DNA from: JBCCFW01 sp039029535
Lineage (GTDB): Bacteria; Acidobacteriota; JBCCFW01
Length of the DNA: 33,506 nucleotides
Direction of reading: 5' to 3'
NCBI GenBank assembly: GCA_039029535.1
Contig: JBCCFW010000077.1
Coordinates: 1-33,506, forward strand
Both the position numbers and the translations under genes were made by a program. Shown here piece by piece: positions 23,230 through 31,624 of the stretch (the first letter of the stretch is position 1; each line of letters starts with the position of its first letter). The notes under the pieces were generated by a model. The model ran no database searches. It worked only from the letters and a program-made list of their open reading frames with translations, and was not told the origin of the DNA.

Positions 23230-24438
23230 ATGGCTGCCGCGACACCCCTCCGAGTCCTGGCGATCTTTCGCCACCCGACCCCGTATCGAGACCCGCTGCT
23301 CGATCGCGTCGCCGCCTTGCCGGGCCTGCTCCTGCGCGCTCTCTACCTCGCAGAGACCTTCCCGAACACGCCGTGGAAACGGGGCCGACTCGAGCACGAG
23401 CACTCCTTCCCGACCTGCTGGTTGCGCATCCCCATCGGCCGACCAGCGACCACCCACCTCGGCTTCCACCCGGAAGTGGGATGGGAGCTGCTGGTCCGAC
23501 AACCCGACGTCGTCGTCATGGGCAGCTACTCCGACCCGACCTCGTGGATGGTCTGCCTGCTGTGTCGACTGCTGCGCATCCCCCTCATCCAGTGCAGCGA
23601 GTCCCTGCGTCGCGGCGGCGCGGTGCCCGGCACGCAGCACGCCCACGGCTTCTTCGTGCCGTGGCTCGTCCGCTCGGCCCGGGCTTGGCTCCCAGCCGGC
23701 AGCCGAGCGCGGGCCCACCTCGCGACCCTGGGAGCCGACCCGGAGCGCAGTCACCGCTTCCCGACCTCACCCGACACGCGAGGCTTCTCGGCGACCATCG
23801 CCCGCCTTCGTGAGGAGCGAGACCCACGCGAGGAGCTACCGGGCGAGCTCGATGACGAGCACGTCGTCTTCGTCGGACGCTTCGTGACCGAGAAGGCCGT
23901 CGACGTCCTGCTCGACGCCTGGCCGAAGGTCTTGGAGCGACGACCGAAGGCGCGCCTCCTGCTGGTGGGAGACGGGCCGCTGCGCGAGCAGGTCGAGGCT
24001 CAGGCGGCCACCACGTCCCGGGTGGAGCTGCTCGGCTTCCGCGAGTTCGGCGAGGTCGCCGCCATCATGGCGGGCAGCGACGTGTTCGTGCTGCCGTCCC
24101 GCTTCGAGCCCTGGGGCTCGGTCGCCTGTGAAGCGCTGGCCGCCGGTCTCCCGGTGGTGCTCTCGGAGGAGGTCGGCTCTGCGACCGACGTCCTGGCCGA
24201 GCCGGATCCGCCCGGAGTGCTGGTGCCCATCGAGGACCCGATGGCGCTCGCGGACGCCCTCGTCACCGTGCTCGCCGATCCGCAGCGGGGGAGCGAGCCC
24301 CAGCGCGAACGCTCGCGCCGACGCGCGTGGGCCTGGGGTCACGACCGCAACCTGCAGTCCCTCCTCCGGGCGCTCACCGACTGTGGCTTCGACGTTCGCG
24401 AGGCCGAGCGCGCCGCCGACCTGCCAGCGCTCGACTGA
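23230..24438 (+). CDS. GT4-family glycosyltransferase
   Basis: A 402-residue retaining glycosyltransferase of GT-B fold that should transfer a sugar from a nucleotide or similar donor. The C-terminal donor domain starts near HVVFVGRFVTEKAVDVLLDAW and contains RLLLVGDGPLREQVE. The E-x7-E motif is FEPWGSVACEALAAG, with Glu293 and Glu301. The N-terminal acceptor domain is variable; it begins RVLAIFRHPTPYRDPLLDRVA, as in GT4 enzymes acting on cell-surface polysaccharides. No membrane helix is seen, so it is peripheral or cytosolic. It has no other polysaccharide genes around it. No clear ribosome-binding site precedes the ATG. Substrate unknown. Confidence 0.88.
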   Translation: MAAATPLRVLAIFRHPTPYRDPLLDRVAALPGLLLRALYLAETFPNTPWKRGRLEHEHSFPTCWLRIPIGRPATTHLGFHPEVGWELLVRQPDVVVMGSYSDPTSWMVCLLCRLLRIPLIQCSESLRRGGAVPGTQHAHGFFVPWLVRSARAWLPAGSRARAHLATLGADPERSHRFPTSPDTRGFSATIARLREERDPREELPGELDDEHVVFVGRFVTEKAVDVLLDAWPKVLERRPKARLLLVGDGPLREQVEAQAATTSRVELLGFREFGEVAAIMAGSDVFVLPSRFEPWGSVACEALAAGLPVVLSEEVGSATDVLAEPDPPGVLVPIEDPMALADALVTVLADPQRGSEPQRERSRRRAWAWGHDRNLQSLLRALTDCGFDVREAERAADLPALD

Positions 24439-24453
24439 CGGGGTCGAGCCGGA

Positions 24454-25347
24454 TCAGAGGTCGACGGTCTCGACGAAGGCGAAGCCCCGACGCTCGGCCA
24501 CCGCGAGCGCCTCGCGCAGCAAGCGGAGATGAACGACCGCAACGTCCTCGGCCCAACCCTCGTCACGAGCCCAGCGCTCCATCTGGTCGGCGCGGGCCTC
24601 GAGCGTCGCTCGAAGATCGGCGACCCGCTCGATCGGCACGAAGCCCCCGATGGGACCGTCCTCGCCCAGGGTCGTCCAGCTCAGGTGTTCGGCGAGCTCG
24701 GGATGCTCGTTGAGGAGGGGAGCGACGAGCGCGGCGGGTGACTCGAACCACCGAGACGGGTCCTCACCAAAGCTCGTGAGGAGCCGGGTCGGCCACGGTC
24801 CCCGCGTCGTCCGCCAGCCGGGACGCAGGCGATCGTGCAGCTCGCAGGTGACGGCCAGCAGGAGCGGCGCGCAGCGGGGCGCCGCGCTCGCGTCGTCGAG
24901 GAGCGCACGGACGGCCTGGACTCGAGCCAGCAGCGCTTCGGCGTCTCGTGCATCGGGCGCGCTCTCCACGGGGGACCACGAGTCGTTCAGCAGGGGAGCC
25001 GTGGCGTCGTCATCGAAGTGGGCGAGGCTCGCGCGCACGAGCTCGTCGACCTCGGCTGGACCCGCGACTTCCAGCGCTTCGATGGCTCGCGTCAGCTCGT
25101 CGACCGAGTCGGCCTCCACGAAGAACGGTCGACCACGGAGGTGGACGTCGAGGTCGAAGCGAGGGAGCGCGACGTCGAGCTTGGCCAGGCGCAGGGCCCA
25201 GGCCCGCGCCCGCTGCCGGACCCGCGCCACGCGCTCGGCGTCGACGAGCAGGGAGCCCAAGACCTCGTCGTCCCGGAGCGCCGGCAACACGCGCTCGTGA
25301 GCCAGCGCGAGGTCGACCGGATGATGGCCGCACTCCCAGGTGCTCAC
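24454..25347 (-). CDS. Hypothetical protein, mostly helical
   Basis: I do not recognise this 297-residue protein. It has no signal peptide or membrane segment and is rich in Ala, Arg, Glu and Leu, with long predicted helices (residues ~32-60, ~128-150 and ~240-290). Short distinctive pieces are WECGHHPVDLAL at the N-terminus, DLDVHLRGRPFFVEADSVDEL near residue 65 and GPIGGFVPIERV near 232. The start is a GTG at 25347, with GGTGAG about seven bases upstream, just 7 bp after the stop of the D-amino-acid enzyme gene. It is therefore very probably co-translated with that enzyme. It ends 15 bp from the convergent glycosyltransferase gene. Confidence 0.7.
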   Translation of the reverse strand: MSTWECGHHPVDLALAHERVLPALRDDEVLGSLLVDAERVARVRQRARAWALRLAKLDVALPRFDLDVHLRGRPFFVEADSVDELTRAIEALEVAGPAEVDELVRASLAHFDDDATAPLLNDSWSPVESAPDARDAEALLARVQAVRALLDDASAAPRCAPLLLAVTCELHDRLRPGWRTTRGPWPTRLLTSFGEDPSRWFESPAALVAPLLNEHPELAEHLSWTTLGEDGPIGGFVPIERVADLRATLEARADQMERWARDEGWAEDVAVVHLRLLREALAVAERRGFAFVETVDL

Positions 25348-25354
25348 GGTCGTC

Positions 25355-26473
25355 TCACCAGCCCCGTGGTGCGTCCCACTCGGCGACGGGCTCGCGTCCG
25401 CGGACGACCTGGTAGGACCTGAAGCAGGCGGCGCTCAGGCAGGAGTGGTTGGGCAACACGCGGAGCCTCTGACCGACCGCGGGCAGCTCGACACCGGGCG
25501 CTGCCTCGACCTGCCCGTGCTCCTGCGAGAGCGCGTGAAGACGCAGCCCCGGCAGCGGTCGTCCGTCGAGGTCCTGAAGCTCGCCGTAGCCGGCGTCGGG
25601 GTCGACGTGGGAGGCCCCCGCGTCCTTCGAGAGCGCGAGCGCACCGGCGTCGAGGAGCACCTGACGTCGGCCGGAGTGGCGAGCGATGACGGTGGTCAGC
25701 ACGAAGAAGGCAGGGCCGTCGTCGTCGCAGCTCCCGATGGTGCGCTGGAAGCGATCGAAGAACACGTTGTTACCCGGACGGATCTCGGTGACGCCGGTGA
25801 GGTCGTCGACGACCGAGCAGGTCGGCGTCGAGCCGACGCTCACCTCGGGCACCGTGACGCCGTCGGCCCGCAAGCGCTCGGCGAAGGCCACGATGACGTC
25901 GCGCTCCTGGGCGGCGACGACGGCGACCTCGTCACGGTCGTGGCAGTGGTACGAGTGACCGGCGTGGGTGAGCAGGCCGCGGAAGTCGACGTGCTCCGAG
26001 GCGGCGAGCGCGGCAGCGAGACGGGCGCTGTCGGGGTCGGCGGGGTCCACGCCCGCGCGGTGGTAGCCGCAGTCGACCTTGAGGAAGACCGAGAAGCGGA
26101 CGTCCCGCTCGCGCGCGCAGTCCTCGATCGCGGCCACGGTCTCGGGACCGTCGACGAGCACGGAGAAGCGCTCGAGCCGCTGCGTGAGCTCGGCGGCTTC
26201 GGGGAGCCGGCCGACGGCGAGGGGGACCGCGTGGGTGAGGTCGGTGAAGCCCGCGTCGGCGAAGCGCCGGGCCTCGGCGAAGGTCGAGACCGTCACGCCG
26301 CCGAAGTGGCCCTGGACCTGGAGCCTCGCGATCTCGACGCAGGCGTGGGTCTTCACGTGGGGTCGCAGCCGCACGCCCAGCCGGTGGGCGCGCTCGGCCA
26401 TCGTGCGGGTGTTGCGCTCGACGCGATCGAGGTCGACCAGGGCGGCCGGTGTCATGAGGGTGTCGAGGCTCAT
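25355..26473 (-). CDS. PLP- and Zn-dependent D-serine dehydratase / D-threonine aldolase family enzyme
   Basis: The 372-residue protein has the alanine-racemase-type N-terminal barrel, with PLP-binding Lys41 in RPHVKTHAC, and a C-terminal beta domain with PNHSC, in which His343 and Cys345 match the zinc ligands of eukaryotic-type D-serine dehydratase. The family includes D-serine dehydratase (DSD1), D-threo-3-hydroxyaspartate dehydratase and D-threonine aldolase; these act on D-beta-hydroxy amino acids, and the exact substrate cannot be read by eye. GGLLTHAGHSYHC-like residues (LLTHAGHSYHC) are family typical. The ATG at 26473 gives the family N-terminus (TPAALVDLDRVERN); the frame is open well upstream, but that part is not homologous. 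It lies between a small membrane protein and an unknown protein on the minus strand. Confidence 0.9.
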   Translation of the reverse strand: MSLDTLMTPAALVDLDRVERNTRTMAERAHRLGVRLRPHVKTHACVEIARLQVQGHFGGVTVSTFAEARRFADAGFTDLTHAVPLAVGRLPEAAELTQRLERFSVLVDGPETVAAIEDCARERDVRFSVFLKVDCGYHRAGVDPADPDSARLAAALAASEHVDFRGLLTHAGHSYHCHDRDEVAVVAAQERDVIVAFAERLRADGVTVPEVSVGSTPTCSVVDDLTGVTEIRPGNNVFFDRFQRTIGSCDDDGPAFFVLTTVIARHSGRRQVLLDAGALALSKDAGASHVDPDAGYGELQDLDGRPLPGLRLHALSQEHGQVEAAPGVELPAVGQRLRVLPNHSCLSAACFRSYQVVRGREPVAEWDAPRGW

Positions 26474-26484
26474 GCCGGTGGAGC

Positions 26485-26766
26485 TCAGGGGGTCGGACCG
26501 GTGGGTCCCGGTCCGACCGTGGTCCGGGCGACGAAGAAGAACACGAAGCTCAGCAGGAAGCTCGCCAGGAGGAAGAACACCGGTCGCTTGGTCGCCGGCC
26601 ACAGCTTGATGGCGACGAGCACCGAGAGCAGGTGGAAGGTCAGCGGACCCAGGAGGGCGAGAAGCCCCCACAGCCAACCTCCCTGACGGAAGCCGACGAC
26701 GGTCAGCCAGATCCAGCCGATGAGCCCGAACAGCGTTCCGGGGAAGGCGATGGCGAGCGACAACAC
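26485..26766 (-). CDS. Small membrane protein, three predicted TM helices
   Basis: A 93-residue hydrophobic protein with predicted helices at about residues 3-24, 30-53 and 62-81, and a Pro/Gly/Thr-rich tail. A TFHLLSVLVAIKLWPATKRP stretch includes the only basic loop. I see no family signature. The start is a GTG at 26766 with GGAG eight bases upstream. It leads a minus-strand group with the D-serine dehydratase-like enzyme, whose start is 11 bp after this stop. A role in transport or regulation of that enzyme's substrate would be guesswork. It diverges from an ATP-grasp gene across 101 bp. Confidence 0.7.
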   Translation of the reverse strand: MLSLAIAFPGTLFGLIGWIWLTVVGFRQGGWLWGLLALLGPLTFHLLSVLVAIKLWPATKRPVFFLLASFLLSFVFFFVARTTVGPGPTGPTP

Positions 26767-26867
26767 GGGCGAGTGCTCCAGGCGCGGAGGCGGGTCGCGC
26801 CATGGCCACGATGGTAGCGTCGGCCGGATGCTCGAGGCAGGCCTCGGGCCGGAAGGGAGGGAGAGGG

Positions 26868-27674
26868 ATGACCAGCAAGGGGAGGCTCACGTGGGTCCTG
26901 GAACCCGACGTGTTGGTGGCGTCGCATGAGGCGCTCGCGGCCGCGGCCCGCGCGGCGGGACACGAGGTCCTGACCTGGTCCGACGACTGGGCGCGCGACG
27001 ATTGCTGGCCTCGACGTGACGGTCCCGTGCTCTTCCACGGGAGCCTCGGCCTGGCGGACCGCATCGCCCGAGAGTCGCCGTGGTCGCCCGGCGCCTACTG
27101 CGCGAGCGCCGACTTCCACTGCACGGCCACCTGGCCACGGCTCGAACGTTGGCTCCTCAACGAGCGCTGGCGCTGCCTGCCGGCCTGCGAGCTCGTCGCG
27201 GATCCTCGGGCGACGCTCGAGCCGCTCGGCATCACGGGTCGGGTCTTCGTCCGACCCGACAGCCCGCTCAAGCCCTTCGCCGGACGCGTGGTCGAGACCG
27301 AGGGCCTGACCTTGGCCTCCCTCGACCACGGCTTCTACTTCGACGACGAGCGACTCCCGGTCGTCGTGGCCCCGGTGGTCGACGTCACCCACGAGCATCG
27401 CTTCGTGGTGGTCGCTCGCGAGGTCGTCGCGGGCGGTCGCTACGACGGGCCGACACGAGCCACCGAGGCACTGCCTCCCGACCCGACGCACGAGCGCCTC
27501 GCCCGCGAGGTCGCCTCGGAGCTCGTCGCGCCCGAGCCCGTGTACGTCCTCGACACCGGCGAGTCGGCGGGGGAGCCACGCGTGGTCGAGCTGAACCCCT
27601 TCAGCGGCGCCGATCTCCACGGCTGCGACGCGCGAGCAATCGTGAAAGCCGTGGGCGAGTCGTTCGCGAGTTAG
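26868..27674 (+). CDS. ATP-grasp domain protein (DUF4343-like)
   Basis: A 268-residue cytosolic protein that looks like a member of the ATP-grasp superfamily, which makes amide, thioester or similar bonds through acyl-phosphate intermediates. Support comes from FVRPDSPLKPFAGRVV (about residues 125-140, the nucleotide-binding strand and Lys), VVVAPVVDVTHEHRFVVV in the middle, and VVELNPFSGADLHG near the C-terminus, in which Glu and Asn are the usual Mg ligands. The family is poorly characterised; some relatives sit in peptide-modification clusters, but no precursor peptide is visible nearby. I chose ATG 26868 because GGAGGGAGAGGG precedes it directly. It diverges from the membrane protein/D-amino-acid enzyme group. 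Confidence 0.75.
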   Translation: MTSKGRLTWVLEPDVLVASHEALAAAARAAGHEVLTWSDDWARDDCWPRRDGPVLFHGSLGLADRIARESPWSPGAYCASADFHCTATWPRLERWLLNERWRCLPACELVADPRATLEPLGITGRVFVRPDSPLKPFAGRVVETEGLTLASLDHGFYFDDERLPVVVAPVVDVTHEHRFVVVAREVVAGGRYDGPTRATEALPPDPTHERLAREVASELVAPEPVYVLDTGESAGEPRVVELNPFSGADLHGCDARAIVKAVGESFAS

Positions 27675-27700
27675 CGCACCAGAAAGACACGAGTTAGCGG
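27668..27700 (+). repeat. Short direct repeat CGAGTTAGCG
   Basis: CGAGTTAGCG occurs at 27668-27677, across the stop codon of the ATP-grasp gene, and again at 27691-27700. The 13-base gap between them is unremarkable. It may be a local duplication. The rest of the gap to 27826 shows no promoter that I trust. Confidence 0.5.
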
Positions 27701-27826
27701 AGGGCTTGTCAGGACGGCACGACTCGGTGGTTGAGACCGGCGACCCATTCAACGTCGCCTGCAGGGAGGGAACCCGCTCCTGGGGCGATGGCCTTCCTCT
27801 CACCACGTCCCAACGAGATCACTTCC

Positions 27827-30800
27827 ATGAGTGCTCGATCCCTGTTCGCCTTACCCCTTCTCTTGCTCATCGCCACCGTCGCCCGAGCGGACTTCGTCGA
27901 CGGTCAGCTCGAATGCAGCGATGGAACCCCACTGGCCAACTGCCTGGTGACCGTCGTCCGCACCGACACGATGGCGCCGCCCGTCTCGATGAACGGCATC
28001 ACCGACGCCAGCGGTGTCTTCCGCGTCCGCCTGCCCTGCACGGACGCCGACCCAGCTCTGTTCATCATCTCGTCGCCCTGCTGTTCGCATGACTGGTCCC
28101 GGACCACCACGTCCTGCGGCGCCGATCTCGGCACGCTGGAGTGCACCGACTGCGTGTCGGCCCCGCCACATGGCTGCGTCGACGAGCTCTCCGCCGGCCT
28201 GGACTTCTCCCTGGCCATCGACAGCCTCGGTCAGGGCTGGTCCTGGGGAAAGAACGATGACGGCCAGCTCGGCATCGGCATCCCCGGCAGCTTCCTGACC
28301 ATCCCGGCTCCCGTGTCGGACGCGGCCGGCACCGGCCAGCTCTCCGACCTGGTGGCCATCTCCGCCGGTGGGACCGAGAACGCCAGCCACGCCCTGGCCC
28401 TCGACTCGTCCGGTCACGTCTGGGCCTGGGGCCACGGCGCCCACGGCCAGCTCGGTGACGGGACCGCGACGGCTTCCAACCTGCCGGTGCAGGTGCTGAC
28501 GAGCAGCGGCGCACCGCTCGCCGACATCGTCGCCATCTCGGCCGGCGGCTATCACTCGCTGGCCCTGGACTCGTCCAGCCAGGTCTGGGCCTGGGGTCGC
28601 GACGTCGAGGGCCAGCTCGGCCAGGGCACGGCCGGCACCATCGTCGACCGCGCCGTGCAGGTGAACGGACCCGGTGGCCTGCCGGTCCTCACCGACATCA
28701 GCGCCATCGCCGCCGGCGGTCGTCACTCCTTGGCCCTCCGCACCGACGGCACCGTCCTGGCCTGGGGATTCAACTCGAGCGGCCAGCTCGGTGACTGCTC
28801 GGTCACGCAGCGAGAGCTTCCGACCAAGGTCCGCGACTCGGGCTGCGGTGGCAGCTTCGTCGGCAACATCGCCATCGCCGCCGGCGACGAGCACTCCCTG
28901 GTGCTCGATGCTGATCTCGATGCGTGGTCGTTCGGCCGCAACATCGTCGGCCAGCTCGGTGACGGCAGCGGCGTCGCCTTCTCGACCGCACCCGTGCAGG
29001 TCGTCGACACCGCTCTCGGCGACGTCCACGCCATCTCCGCTGGCGGTCGTCACTCGATGGCCCTGGACTCGGCCCTCGAAGCCTGGTCCTGGGGGAGCAA
29101 CGCGAGTGGCGTCCTCGGAGCCGGCTCGGGTGTTGCCTCGAGCAACGTCCCGGTCCCGGTCGTGAGCGGCTCGCTGAGCCCCGTCGCCCTCGTCGACGGC
29201 GGTGGTTTCCACTCGTTGGCCCTGCGCTCCGACGACACCGCCTGGGGCTTCGGTGCGAATGGCTCCGGTCAGCTCGGTGACGGCAGCACCACCGCCGCCT
29301 CCGTGCCGGTGGCCGTGCTCTTCCCGCTGGGGGCCGACCCCAGCGACTGCGGCGACTGCGACGACGACTTCACGCCCCCCGAGATCGACTGCCCGGACGT
29401 CCTCACCGTGAACGCGGACGCCGCCTGCAACGGCACGCCGCCGGTGCTCCCGGTCACCGACAACTGCGATCCGAACCCGGTGCTCACCTTCGATCCGCCC
29501 GTGCTCTCCGGCGCCGGCCCCCACGTCGTGACGTACACGGCGACCGACTCGAACGGGAACACCAGTAGCTGCGTCGTCACCATCGTGGTGCAGGACCTCA
29601 AGGGCCCGAGCCTGACCTGCCAGGTGGCCCTGGGCGAGTGCCCGATCATCGGTGGGGGAGGCAGCACGCTGAGGGTGGGCTGCGGCGAGACGGTCTGCTT
29701 CCGAGCGCGCGCGCTCGACAACTGCGGCGGCCTCGAGCTCACCAACGACCTCGACCCGGCCGGCAACGCGACCACGCCCGGGATCTTGCTGACCTCCGAC
29801 TTCTCCCACGTCTTCGCCACGGCCGGCACCCACGCGGTCACCTGGACGGCCACCGACACGGCCGGTCAGTCGACCTCGTGCACGGTGTACGTCACCGTGA
29901 CCGACGAGCCTCCGGTCATGGAGTGCGGCGTCGCCACCAACATCATCAGCACCGTCGGAGACGACGACGACTTTGCCAACGTCGATCCCGGCGACGCTCC
30001 CACGAGCGGTCCCGGCTTCGTGCCCTGCACCGGGAGCAACCCCACCAACGGCGGCGTCGCTCCCATGGACAGCCTGGTCCAGGACTCCTGCCGTCACTGG
30101 GTCCACGAGTACGTGCTGCCGTCGGAGGAGCACTGCGTCGCCGAGGCGCGGCTCACGCTCGACTGGCGTCTCTTGAGCACGCATCCGGCCACCTGCCTGC
30201 CCTGTCCGGGAGCAGGCAACCGGCCGACCGAGACCCTGCGCTTCTACAGCGCGGCCGGGAGCTTGGCCTTCAACCGCTGCTTCGACCCCTTCGCTGGTGC
30301 CCTGTACGGGAGCTGTCCTCCGGTCACCTCGGGCGTCACGACCCTCGACCTGATGGACTTCCCCGACGTCATCGACCTCCTCGACGGCTCGCCGCTGACG
30401 ATCTCGATCACCGACGACACCGCCATCGACGTCGCCACGCTCGAGCTCAGCTTCGTCGCGACCGGTAGCCCGATCGTCGTGCCCGTCGACGACACCGCCT
30501 GCTGCGCGACCGTGACGCTCGGTCAGTGCGCGGTCGAGGACGACTGCAGCGACGAGCTCACCATCACCAACGACTACGACCCCGCCCAGGGGGGAGAGGT
30601 CACCGACTGCTTCGAGCTGGGTCTCCACGAGGTGACCTTCACCGCCACGGACTCTGCCGGCAACAACACGAGCTGCACGGTCGAGCTCGAGGTCGTCGAC
30701 GTGACGCCGCCCGAGCTGGTCTGCCCGCATCCCGCCGAGATCTCCGTCGGTGCGGACTGCACGGCCTTCCCGCCCTGGCCGACCGCCGAGGACAACTGCG

Positions 30801-31624
30801 ATCCCTTCCCCGTGATCACGGCCAGCCCGTCCATCCTGGTGGGAGCCGGCACGCACGTCGTGACCTACACGGCCACCGACGACAGCGGGAACAGCACGTC
30901 CTGCACGGTGACCTTCGAAGTGCTCGACAGCAAGGCCCCGAGCCTGACCTGCGGCGTCAAGACCGGCGCCTGCGACGGCACCGGCCCCTTCTCGCCGACT
31001 CTCACGGCCGAGTGTGGGGAAGAGCTCTGCTTCTCGGCCCGCGCGCAGGATCTCTGCGGACCGATCACCCTGGTCAACGACCTCGACGCCGCCAGTGGCG
31101 TGAGCACTCCAGGCACGATGATCGGCTCGGAGTTCACCCACGTCTTCGACTCGCCGGGCACCTACTCGGTGGTCTGGACGGCCACCGACGGGGGCCGGCA
31201 ACAGCACCATCTGCACGACCTTCGTCACCGTCGTCGACACGACGGGCCCGGTGCTCGACTGCGGCGTGGTCGACACCATCGTGAGCGCCGTCGGCGACGA
31301 CGACGACTTCGCCAACGTCGGTCCCGACGACAGCTCGACGAGCGGACCCGGCTACCCGGGTTGCTCCGCCAGCTTGGGCCACGCCCCGCTCGACTCCCTG
31401 GCCAACAACCGCTGCCGGACCTGGGTGCACGAGTACACGTTGCCCGCCGACGCCTGCATGACGGGGGCTCGACTGACGCTCGACTGGCGACTCACCGAGG
31501 ACCTCTGCGGCGGCTGCATGGGAGGCTTCGATCGCCCGACCGAGTGGCTCCAGTTCTCCACCGCGTCCGGCAACCTGCTCTTCGACCGCTGCTTCGAGCC
31601 GTTCTCCGGGGCCCTCTACGGTGA
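27827..31624 (+). CDS. Giant secreted RCC1/HYR-like repeat protein, N-terminal part
   Basis: The protein starts with a Sec signal peptide (MSARSLFALPLLLLIATVARA) from the ATG at 27827; in-frame upstream codons add non-signal sequence. Residues ~25-115 may be a small beta domain. Residues ~119-500 contain seven RCC1 repeats (AISAGG.HSLALDS...WAWG....GQLGDG), enough for one seven-bladed propeller. From residue 519 come Cys-rich HYR-like Ig-fold domains (TYTATDSNGNTSSC) and an unassigned ~190-residue domain with GDDDDF. The genuine reading frame ends at a G5 run (31190-31194). Past that point the reading frame here continues to 31624 as an Arg/His-rich artefact, while homology continues in the +1 frame. 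The intact gene would run to 33422 and encode 1,864 residues. Role: probably surface adhesion. Confidence 0.85.
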   Translation: MSARSLFALPLLLLIATVARADFVDGQLECSDGTPLANCLVTVVRTDTMAPPVSMNGITDASGVFRVRLPCTDADPALFIISSPCCSHDWSRTTTSCGADLGTLECTDCVSAPPHGCVDELSAGLDFSLAIDSLGQGWSWGKNDDGQLGIGIPGSFLTIPAPVSDAAGTGQLSDLVAISAGGTENASHALALDSSGHVWAWGHGAHGQLGDGTATASNLPVQVLTSSGAPLADIVAISAGGYHSLALDSSSQVWAWGRDVEGQLGQGTAGTIVDRAVQVNGPGGLPVLTDISAIAAGGRHSLALRTDGTVLAWGFNSSGQLGDCSVTQRELPTKVRDSGCGGSFVGNIAIAAGDEHSLVLDADLDAWSFGRNIVGQLGDGSGVAFSTAPVQVVDTALGDVHAISAGGRHSMALDSALEAWSWGSNASGVLGAGSGVASSNVPVPVVSGSLSPVALVDGGGFHSLALRSDDTAWGFGANGSGQLGDGSTTAASVPVAVLFPLGADPSDCGDCDDDFTPPEIDCPDVLTVNADAACNGTPPVLPVTDNCDPNPVLTFDPPVLSGAGPHVVTYTATDSNGNTSSCVVTIVVQDLKGPSLTCQVALGECPIIGGGGSTLRVGCGETVCFRARALDNCGGLELTNDLDPAGNATTPGILLTSDFSHVFATAGTHAVTWTATDTAGQSTSCTVYVTVTDEPPVMECGVATNIISTVGDDDDFANVDPGDAPTSGPGFVPCTGSNPTNGGVAPMDSLVQDSCRHWVHEYVLPSEEHCVAEARLTLDWRLLSTHPATCLPCPGAGNRPTETLRFYSAAGSLAFNRCFDPFAGALYGSCPPVTSGVTTLDLMDFPDVIDLLDGSPLTISITDDTAIDVATLELSFVATGSPIVVPVDDTACCATVTLGQCAVEDDCSDELTITNDYDPAQGGEVTDCFELGLHEVTFTATDSAGNNTSCTVELEVVDVTPPELVCPHPAEISVGADCTAFPPWPTAEDNCDPFPVITASPSILVGAGTHVVTYTATDDSGNSTSCTVTFEVLDSKAPSLTCGVKTGACDGTGPFSPTLTAECGEELCFSARAQDLCGPITLVNDLDAASGVSTPGTMIGSEFTHVFDSPGTYSVVWTATDGGRQQHHLHDLRHRRRHDGPGARLRRGRHHRERRRRRRRLRQRRSRRQLDERTRLPGLLRQLGPRPARLPGQQPLPDLGARVHVARRRLHDGGSTDARLATHRGPLRRLHGRLRSPDRVAPVLHRVRQPALRPLLRAVLRGPLR

